Assembly: GCA_949752735.1 (NCBI GenBank)
Contig: OX457040.1
Coordinates: 5,613,106-5,677,105 of the forward strand
Direction of reading: 5' to 3'
From: Lumbricus terrestris
Taxonomy: Eukaryota > Annelida > Clitellata > Crassiclitellata > Lumbricidae
Length of the DNA stretch: 64,000 bases
A model generated the notes under the pieces. It had not been told where the DNA came from. It saw only the letters and a list, made by a program, of their open reading frames with translations, and searched no databases. How positions within the stretch are numbered: the stretch's first letter is position 1; every line of letters begins with the position of its first letter. The translations under genes were made by a program, and so were the position numbers. Of this stretch, positions 57,015 to 64,000 are shown one piece after another.

Positions 57015-60000
57015 GTAGAGTTCTAGAGAAAGACAACTTTAGCGGATGAAGTACATATTTCTAATGATATGAATTCCCGGTCAATCCAGGTTCTAACCAA
57101 TAGTTATTTAGTCCCACGTTGAATATAAAGCGAACATTATACAGTGTGGATAAGATACCTCTTTTAACGTATTGCCGTTTATTATAAAAACCTTGCCAAC
57201 ACCCAACGTATTACCGCTTATTATAAAAACCTTGCCAACACCCAACGTCACAACTGATACAAAATTAATTAATTTCCTTGGATCTGTTTCTATCGTGTTT
57301 ATTGTGTTTTGAGTGTGTGTGTGGGTGTTTTTTTAATAATTCTGAAATAGATTAAACAGGCATTGAAAAATTTTGTTCTTGCTATTTTTTTCATGTCTCC
57401 AAATGATGGGTGAATACTTTGATTTTTTATTTTAATGTTGAATATCTAATCTGCCATTAATTTCATTGTTGACCAATGAATGTTCAAAATTGTTTGTAAA
57501 CATGCATTAGATATTTTATATTAATCTAACTAAGTAGCCTCGATGTTATATTATGTGGTCATCATGAAATGTGCAAATGTATAATAATATTGCCATCAAA
57601 CTTCGGAAAAATAAAATGAAAACCGAGAGAAATAGGACAAAACTGTCGAACAGTTGAACAAAAGTGAATGGACATACGTTAACATTTTTAAAGACGTCAG
57701 CAGCCTTTGTAGCTATAAGATGTCGTTAAACCTCTGATTAATAATAATAAATTACGTCACAACGTCATAATCGGGCTTCTGCTACATTCCCTTCAGGTTT
57801 CCTTCAGACTCGAATCAACCTCCAGTTGGACATTGGGAATAATATCGAAAGTAAGTAAGTTAGTATGTAAGTATTTTGTTTAATACTCCTCTTGAAAACG
57901 AAAAATGGGACATAGAACATCGTTATTATACACCGGATTAAAAATAGGCAATAAAAACGTACGATTTTAAATCCCAAGTTAAATATAATATAAGTACTAA
58001 ACTATTATCATCACACAAGTTAAATATTACTTTTTAAACAGAGAATTCCAGTTGAAGGTGTCTCTTACACACCTCTTTTAACTTTACCATAATATTATCA
58101 TCAAACAAGTAAACTATTTTTTTAACAGAGAATTCCAATTGGAGATGTCACTTACACACCTCTTTTAACTTTACCAAATTATTATCATCAAACAAGTTAA
58201 CTATTATTTTTAACAGAGAATTCCAATTGGTGAAGTCTCTTACACACCTCTTTTAACTTTACTAAACTATTATCTGCCCAGAAGAATGGAAATAGATGGA
58301 AACAAACTGGAAAATGTAGAAAATTTCACCTACTTAGGGTGCGTCAACACATACGACCTAGATAGCAAAGCAGAACTACGGGTAAGGATTGGGAAAGCAT
58401 CAGCAGCATTGAGTGCAATGGACAAAGTCTGGAAGAGCAAATCTATACAACTGAAATTAAAACTGGAAGTGCTAAGAACCTGCGTATTCAGCAGCATGCT
58501 TCACGGATGTGAAGCGTGGACAATAACAAAGGAGTCAGAAGGAAGAATACTCGCTTTCGAGAGAAGGTGCTACAGAAAGATCTTGCGAATTAGATGGGTG
58601 CAGAAAGTAACAAACGCAGAACTGTATAGGCGAATAGACCACACAGAGAACCTTATGCAGAAAATAATAACCAGGAAGCTAGATCTCTTCGGCCACATAT
58701 GCAGGATGGACAGCAGCAGGAAGATCAAGACAGTTGTGCTTGGAAGAATGGAGGGATCCAACAGGAAAGGACGACCACACAAGGAATGGCTGGATAACAT
58801 ATCAGAATGGTGTGGAGCACCATTACAGGACCTAACACACGCTGCCTTGGACAGACAAACCTGGCGTGGAATAACGAGAACGGCAAAGAGCACCTACGGG
58901 CATTGGTCCCTCGGTTGTTGATGATGATGATGAAACAATTATCATTAGATAAGTTAACTATTTTTGTTTAATCCGAGAATTCCATTTGGAGATGTCTCCT
59001 ACAGACCTCTTTTAACTTTACTAGACTATTATCATCAAACAAGTTAACTGTTATTATTGTTTTAAACTGAGAATTCCAATTGGAGATGTCTATTACACAC
59101 ATCTTTTAATTTTACTAATCTGATACCATCAGACAAGTTAACTATTCTTTTTAAACAGAGAATCCCAATTGGAGATGTTTCTTACACACCTCTTTTAACT
59201 TTACTAAACTATTATCATCAAACAAGTTAGCTGTTGTTATTGTTTTAAAGTGAGAATTCCAATTGGCGATGTATCTTACACACCTCTTTTAACTTTACTA
59301 ATCAATTTTCATCAGCCATGTTAACAATTATTATTGTTTTAAACTGAGAATTCCAATTGGAGATTTCTCCTACAGACCTCTTTTAACTTTACTGAACTAT
59401 TATCATCAGAGAAGTTAACTATTATTTTTAACAGTGAATTCCAATTGGAGATGTCTCTTGCACACCTCTTTTAACTTTACTAAATTATCATCATCAAACA
59501 AGTTAACTATTATTTTTAACAGAGAATTCCAATTGGTGATGTCTCTTACACACCTCTTTTAACTTTACTAAACTATTATCATCAAACAAGTTAACTGTTA
59601 TTATTGTTTTAAACTGAGAATTCCAATAGGACATGTCTATTACACACATCTTTTAATTTTACTAATCTTATATCATCAGACAAGTTAACTTTTTTTTTAA
59701 ACAGAGAATCCCAAGTGGAGATGTTTCTTACACACCTCTTTTAACTTTACTAAACTATTATCATCAAACAAGTTAGCTATTATTATTGTTTTAAAGTGAG
59801 AATTCCAATTGGCGATGTATCTTCCACACCTCTTTTAACTTTACTAAACTATTATCATCAACCATGTGTACTATTTTTTTAAAACAGAGAATTCCAATTG
59901 GAGATGTCGCTTACACACCTCTTTTAACTTTACTAGACAATTATCAATTCAAAGCATTTCGACATTTGGGGGCGGGCACTTTTGAAGTCTTAAGTAAGAC

Positions 60001-63000
60001 TGTAAGCACTAAAATGATGAGGAAATTTGTTAATATGACTACCTGTAATGCTACTATTGTAGTGCTGAAAATCGATATTTTTCGAAGTTTGGGGTCATAT
60101 CTCCCTGCCCAAACCCTCCCCTGCTTAGCACTTCGTGCCTCGGCGATCGTCATTCGGCCGCTCGTCCGTCCCCCCCAAAGTTCGGACCAGGTCTCCGCCT
60201 ATGGACTGGATATAATTGGACTGGATATAATTGGACTGGATATAATTGGACTGGATATAATTGGACTGGATATAATTGGACTGGATATAATTGGACTGGA
60301 TATAATTGGACTGGATATAATTGGACTGGATATAATTGGACTGGATATAATTGGACTGGATATAATTGGACTGGATATAATTGGACTGGATATAATTGGA
60401 CTGGATATAATTGGACTGGATATAATTGGACTGGATATAATTGGACCGAATATAATTGTACTGGATATAATTGGACTGGATATAATTGGACTGGATATAA
60501 TTGGACTGGATATAATTGGACTGGATATAATTGGACTGGATATAATTGGACTGGATATAATTGGACCGAATATAATTGTACTGGATACAATTGGACAATA
60601 TTGGACACGACTCGATTGGATACAACTTGACTTGATTCGACAGTGTTGGACTCGACTGGACAGGATTATATTGAACTGGACTCGACTGTCCTGTCCAGTT
60701 TAGTCCTGTCCAGCCCAGTCCAGCCGACTCTATCCATTCTGGTCCAGTCCAGTCATGTCTGGTCCAGTCCGGTCCAGTCTGGTCAATCCTGGTCCAGTCC
60801 AGTCATGTCATGTCTGGTCCATTCAGGTCCAGTCCAGTCATGTCATGTTAAGTCCATTCTGGTCCAGTCCAGTCATGTCATGTCTGGTCCATTCTGGTCC
60901 TGTCCAGTAATGTCATGTCTTGTCCATTCTGGTCCTGTCCAGTCATGTCTGGTCCGACTCTGTCCGATTCAATCTTATCTTATCCAATCTTCTCTTATCA
61001 AATGACTTTTAGCGACATCTTCATTTCAAACAATGCATAAATCGATTGTCCTGCAAGTAGCCACGATCATGGTGTTGTCAATAATGACAAGGATGACGAC
61101 GACAACTGCGACTATTTATTGTCGTGTAGGTCATGTAGCCTAGTCCTATCAAACGCTATAGTCAAAAAGTAAACGCAGGGCACCAGCTTCCTCACGAGCG
61201 CTGCGTCGAGTCATACAGGTTGTCCAGAAATGTCCAATCGACAGAGTTCGTTTGATGTTGCAGATGTCCACCAGGGTTCCGCAGCGACAGATGTCAGGAG
61301 AAGATGACGATGCTGCTCGACGCATCAAGGACGCATGGTAGGACTTGAATCACCTGCTGTCTGTCTATGTGTATGTGAGTATGTTTATACTCTATATATG
61401 TCTGTCTGCCTATCTGTCTGTCTGCCTGTCTGTCTTTTTTCTCTCTGTCTCCGTGATGCCCTGTGTGTCTGTCTAGTTGGTAGTCCGATTCTGAATGTGT
61501 CTGTCTGCCAGTGTCTGATCACATGTCTATCTATCGGTTGTTTGTGTGTCTGTTGTTCTCTCTGTCTGTCTGCTACTCTGTGTGTCTGTCTACTTGGTAG
61601 TCCGAGTCTCAATGTGTCTGTCTGGTCACATGTCTATCGCTCCATTGTTTGTGAGTCTGTTTCTGTGTCTGTCGTTCTATGTGTCTGTGTTTCTGCTTCT
61701 GTCTGTCGCTCAGACAGTCTATTTACTCTTCAGTTTATCAGTATTTCTGTCAGTCTATCCGTGTGTGTCTTTGTGTTTTTCTTTGTATTCGTGATACCTG
61801 ACGTATGATGTTCACCAAAAGAACAGCAAGTTAGCCTGTGACTTGGCAGGTGTGAACAGTGTCTGTGCTACAATGGGTCGCAGCAGGTCAATAAAAACTT
61901 CCATGATCCTGATGCGACCTCGTGTAATTGTATACATGTAGCTGCGCTGTCACTGGGTGTGAAGGTGATGTAAGACTCTTCAATAAAGAGCTCAACGGGA
62001 TATCCACAGAGTGAAAACCCCTCCTGTATGTTTTGTAGGCGTTTGTCCTTCAGTTAAGGATCATGTCATCCATCTACGTAAGTTCTATTTAAATTGCTTT
62101 TAGAGTAGGAGTGTCTTCAAGGCTTTGTGGTGAAGTGTTCCATATATTAGCGAGCCCTCAGACCTACGCTTACTAATTGGACACTTAAACTTAGGAAGGC
62201 TTTGTCCACAGGCTTTCTGTAATAATTCTTTTGGTTTGCTTTTTCAGATGGAAATTGGATGCGGGAGTACTTCTTCCTTATCATAATTGGATCTGCGGCT
62301 GTCTTCTTTGTACTGTTCGCCGCATGCATACTTCTCGTCGTCTTTATCAGGTTAGATACTTGATTTTGGGCACTATTAGCCATCTGCATACTTGTGAGTC
62401 GTGACCATTCCTATCAAGTTGTTTCTTAGTTTTATAAGCCATCTGCATGATTCTGAATATTTGTATCATTGGCCTATGGCTAGTTGCTAGGTCTAGCCTT
62501 GTAAATTACATAGCGCCTAACTTACATTTTTATATATTTACATGCATGTTACCCTTCGAATATTGTCTTTAGAAGCACTTTTCCACCGAAGCATTACTCT
62601 GTAGTAACTGTTGCGTGTCAAATGGTGTCGCTAGGAGGTAAAAATAAAACAGAATCTCGAAGTATCTCGTATACTCCGAAGTGTAGGGGTTGTATGGAAA
62701 TTTCTTATGTGGGAGATAGTCTCCCCTACAACACACCTGTCTGAACCTTTTCTTCGTTTGTCCAGGCGTAGACCATTGAAAGCGAAGACTGTGGAGATGT
62801 CAGTAATCCGTGGAATCAAGTACAGCAACGTCAGCACTGATCTAGAGAAAACAGGCGAAAGAACCGAGGTATACATATATTATACATGTACATGTAGCTG
62901 TCTCTTTGGGTGTCTGTCCTTCTGCATGTCTGTCTGTCTGTCTGTCTGTCTGACTCTACGTCTCTCTGTCTGTATGTTTCTACTTTTATGATTGTATTCA

Positions 63001-63486
63001 TCTGATCCTCTTCGTAACCGCTGAATCCTCTTCTAACAGATATCGTCATCACGGAGCAGCATCCGAATTCAAACCGATTCAGCCAAAGGTGTATCCCTCC
63101 CGGGAGGCGAGGACCACGACAACTGCTACCATAGCAACGGCGGCGGAAAACTCCGGACAACATCGGACGACAGCGCCAGTCTCCTTTGTCCTCAGACGCC
63201 AGAGGACGTCCGGGAACTGAGTCTCCATTGCGGACAAACCGGACAGAACGGTCCTCTGAAGACTGGACACCTTCCAGTTCCGGTGGAGTTTTCCAGAATC
63301 GTCGCTCTCGCTTCCTTGCGAGGTCCTGACCTCGAGAAAAGCCGCGAAGCACTTGAAGGAAACCGTGGGAGAAATGAGATGTGGATCTCACGTCTGTTGA
63401 CCGATAAAGGGTCAATGCAGAGAGGTCAAAGGTTGGACGGGGTCAGCGCATACGGGGATTCCAAACTGGACTCTACTTCCGACTGA
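55133..63486 (+). CDS. Gene C span: complete NtA-like/EGF transmembrane ErbB-ligand-like protein
   Basis: Exons 55133-55592, 56417-56531, 61264-61337, 62248-62350, 62766-62868 and 63040-63486 join in one frame (1302 nt, 433 residues plus stop), with GT/AG at all five introns and matching phases (1, 2, 1, 2, 0). The order is signal peptide, agrin-NtA-like OB domain, one ErbB-ligand-type EGF domain, a transmembrane helix, a basic juxtamembrane segment and a cytoplasmic tail of about 180 residues. This is the plan of a membrane-anchored growth-factor precursor of the neuregulin/spitz/TGF-alpha type, which would be released by cleavage near the membrane and bind an EGFR/ErbB kinase. The NtA-like amino end is not part of the vertebrate neuregulin plan that I know (Ig domain). 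Receptor and processing are inference. Confidence 0.85.
56050..56190 (+). repeat. (CTGT)n and (CT)n microsatellite, intron 1
   Basis: About 75 bp of CTGT-type repeats and then about 60 bp of CT/CTCG repeats. Confidence 0.9.
56417..56531 (+). CDS. Gene C EGF, first exon (C1-C4)
   Basis: Acceptor TTTACAG, donor AT/GTACGT; phases 1 in and 2 out. It encodes CDESDYCLNRGTCYF, then QSRFC; spacings are 5, 5 and 12. Confidence 0.88.
58000..58275 (+). repeat. ~90-bp tandem repeats, left of the nested LINE
   Basis: Three copies of the GAGAATTCCAATTGGAGATG-type unit, the same family as 34320-36950. The array resumes at 58940. Confidence 0.85.
58276..58938 (+). mobile_element. LINE reverse-transcriptase C-terminus, nested
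   Basis: The frame 58286-58921 (211 codons) reads FTYLGCVNTYD, LHGCEAWTI, FERRCYRKILRIRW, RRIDHTENLMQKIITRKLDLFGHICRMD, RKGRPHKEWLDNI and DRQTWRG. This is the end of an endonuclease/reverse-transcriptase LINE, open but 5'-truncated. A GATGATGATGATGA run at the right is the 3' tail. It lies within the about 90-bp repeats. Confidence 0.9.
58940..59940 (+). repeat. ~90-bp tandem repeats, right of the nested LINE
   Basis: About eleven further copies, including higher-order alternation with TTATTGTTTTAAACTGAGAA-type units. Confidence 0.85.
60204..60595 (+). repeat. 15-bp minisatellite, about 26 copies
   Basis: GGATATAATTGGACT repeated almost without change, except for paired variants GGACCGAATATAATTGTACT that recur 120 bp apart. 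The left side of the hAT insertion (56830-56864) holds only one to two units, so growth happened on one side. Confidence 0.95.
60600..60990 (+). repeat. (CCAGT)n satellite, gene C EGF intron
   Basis: GTCCAGTCCAGTCATGTC-type repeats with a 60-70-bp higher-order period containing TGTCATGTCTGGTCCATTC. Confidence 0.85.
61264..61337 (+). CDS. Gene C EGF, second exon (C5-C6)
   Basis: Acceptor TTGCAG, donor G/GTAGGA. It encodes CPPGFRSDRCQEK and a linker. The usual Gly two residues after GF (GFxG) is Ser here, while the Arg before C6 is kept. Confidence 0.88.
61355..61790 (+). repeat. Degenerate CTGT-type array, gene C
   Basis: Imperfect CTGT/CTGC/CTAT repeats with two copies of a TGGTAGTCCGA-containing block about 110 bp apart. 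This is the left partner of the proposed deletion in A and B. Confidence 0.8.
62248..62350 (+). CDS. Gene C transmembrane exon
   Basis: Acceptor TTTTCAG, donor AG/GTTAGA; phases 1 in and 2 out. After GNWMREY comes a hydrophobic stretch of about 25 residues (FFLIIIGSAAVFFVLFA, then the Cys-Ile-Leu-Leu-Val-Val stretch) and then Arg, a single-pass helix with its basic side inside. No counterpart exists in genes A or B. Confidence 0.88.
62766..62868 (+). CDS. Gene C juxtamembrane exon
   Basis: Acceptor GTCCAG, donor GAG/GTATAC (weaker). It encodes 34 residues starting RRPLKAK, a basic stop-transfer segment, then VEMSVIRGIKYSN. It leaves in phase 0. Absent from A and B. Confidence 0.8.
62925..62985 (+). 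repeat. (CTGT)n array before the terminal exon
   Basis: A short CTGT run followed by sequence like 19740-19810 of unit A (TGATCCTC...). It is the right partner of the proposed deletion. Confidence 0.8.
63040..63486 (+). CDS. Gene C cytoplasmic terminal exon
   Basis: Acceptor TCTAACAG, phase 0. It encodes 148 residues to TGA: Ser-rich start, SLPGGEDHDN, HSNGGGKLRT, DDSASLLCPQ, GPLKTGHLPVPVEFSR, then a charged end (GPDLEKSREALEG). The last 62 residues are missing from the phase-0 frames of A and B because of TAA. No known motif is recognised in it. Confidence 0.85.
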   Translation: MSSSRSSIRIQTDSAKGVSLPGGEDHDNCYHSNGGGKLRTTSDDSASLLCPQTPEDVRELSLHCGQTGQNGPLKTGHLPVPVEFSRIVALASLRGPDLEKSREALEGNRGRNEMWISRLLTDKGSMQRGQRLDGVSAYGDSKLDSTSD

Positions 63487-63489
63487 GTC

Positions 63490-64000
63490 ATGCCGGTGGT
63501 GATCGGTTGTTGAATATAATTACATTCATATTGATAAGTGGATTGTTTTTTATGTAGACTTGCATGTGGCATTACAGTTAGCTCTGTTACAATCATAATA
63601 TTGCTGATATTAAACAAATGTGCTGTATTGCTATAACTATTACTGTTTGGTCCATTAGATGATTAGAGCATTGTTTTCAGAATTATTGTTATTGCCATTA
63701 TTATTATTAATCATATTATGGCCATTATTATAATTTTTTCTAATAGTTTCATAATTATTATTATTAATCGGTAACATTTTTTATTTACATGCTTATTCAT
63801 TAGTCAACGATTTTCTCTCTATGTATCAAATGATATTGCAGCTATCTTTATCACTAGTAGAACTAGACCTAGTGGTAGGCCTAGCGGTAGAATTCGGGTT
63901 TTAGCCATAGGCTAGTGGTAGTGGTGGTAGTGGTTGTGACAGTAATTGTATTAGTGGTAGGACTAGTGGTATTAAGAGCAAAAGTAGAATATTGTTCTGA
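63490..64000. other. 3' flank of gene C
   Basis: AT-rich, with ATT repeats and GGTAGTGGTGG-type sequence matching the flanks of A (20450-20700) and B (50460-51070). No gene is seen. Confidence 0.5.

Larger units (their letters stand above)
56865..60203. mobile_element. 3.3-kb hAT-like element in the EGF intron of gene C
   Basis: The ends are CATGGGCGGAGACCT and AGGTCTCCGCCTATG, inverse with one change. GACTGGAT is duplicated (56857-56864 and 60204-60211). It contains about 90-bp tandem repeats and a nested LINE fragment. No transposase frame is visible, so it is non-autonomous. The target was a 15-bp minisatellite. Confidence 0.85.
51970..64000 (+). repeat. Paralogous unit C (third tandem unit)
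   Basis: The start 51975-52560 matches 5815-6700 of A, and 52900-55100 matches the A and B 5' flanks less closely. The gene and 3' flank follow. It is the most diverged of the three. Confidence 0.8.

Noticed and set aside
59864..60703. 279-codon frame with GLDII repeats
   Set aside because: It runs through the end of the hAT-like element and the 15-bp minisatellite; there is no conserved domain or start context.

Overview
The window is animal genomic DNA: intron-rich, repeat-rich and about 40 % GC by eye, with spliced exons, TATA boxes, LINE/SINE remnants, MITEs and long microsatellites. The gene family (an EGF-type ErbB-ligand-like membrane protein) and the dense TAGGCCTA palindromes suggest a marine invertebrate deuterostome such as an echinoderm. 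That placement is inference; no database search was possible.

Layout. Three paralogous units lie head to tail on the + strand. Unit A covers about 1-21,360, unit B about 27,770-51,420 and unit C about 51,970-64,000. Each unit has a 5' flank, a TATA promoter and one gene. Between A and B (21,400-27,770) is a spacer of LINE and SINE debris. The units differ mainly by transposon insertions, and several of these can be proved by an empty site in a sister unit.

Genes. Each gene begins with one 153-codon exon coding for a signal peptide and a domain resembling the agrin N-terminal (NtA/TIMP-type OB) fold. Next come EGF modules, each built from two exons with phases 1-2 and 2-1. Gene A has three intact modules, gene B two and gene C one; A and B each also carry a decayed fourth or third module. 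Gene C is complete: EGF, transmembrane exon, juxtamembrane exon and a 149-codon cytoplasmic exon, 433 residues in all. Genes A and B lack the transmembrane and juxtamembrane exons. Their last coding exon is still present, but it can only be joined out of frame, so both should make secreted multi-EGF (A) or two-EGF (B) proteins if expressed.

How it may work. The six EGF modules all have six cysteines and the GF-x-x-x-R-C end typical of ErbB ligands. Gene C would be the membrane-anchored precursor. A and B look like a younger pair that lost the anchor, probably by recombination between CTGT-type arrays in two introns, and gained EGF modules by internal tandem duplication.

Mobile DNA. There are hAT-like elements with 8-bp target duplications (one about 4.5 kb and one 3.3 kb, plus several MITEs), a TA-inserted MITE, several 5'-truncated LINE fragments, three tRNA-derived SINEs sharing a 3' tail with a local LINE, a fold-back-like element, and a telomere-repeat-bearing MITE. 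Minisatellites and microsatellites fill most introns. I found no tRNA or rRNA gene, no CRISPR array and no other convincing protein-coding gene.
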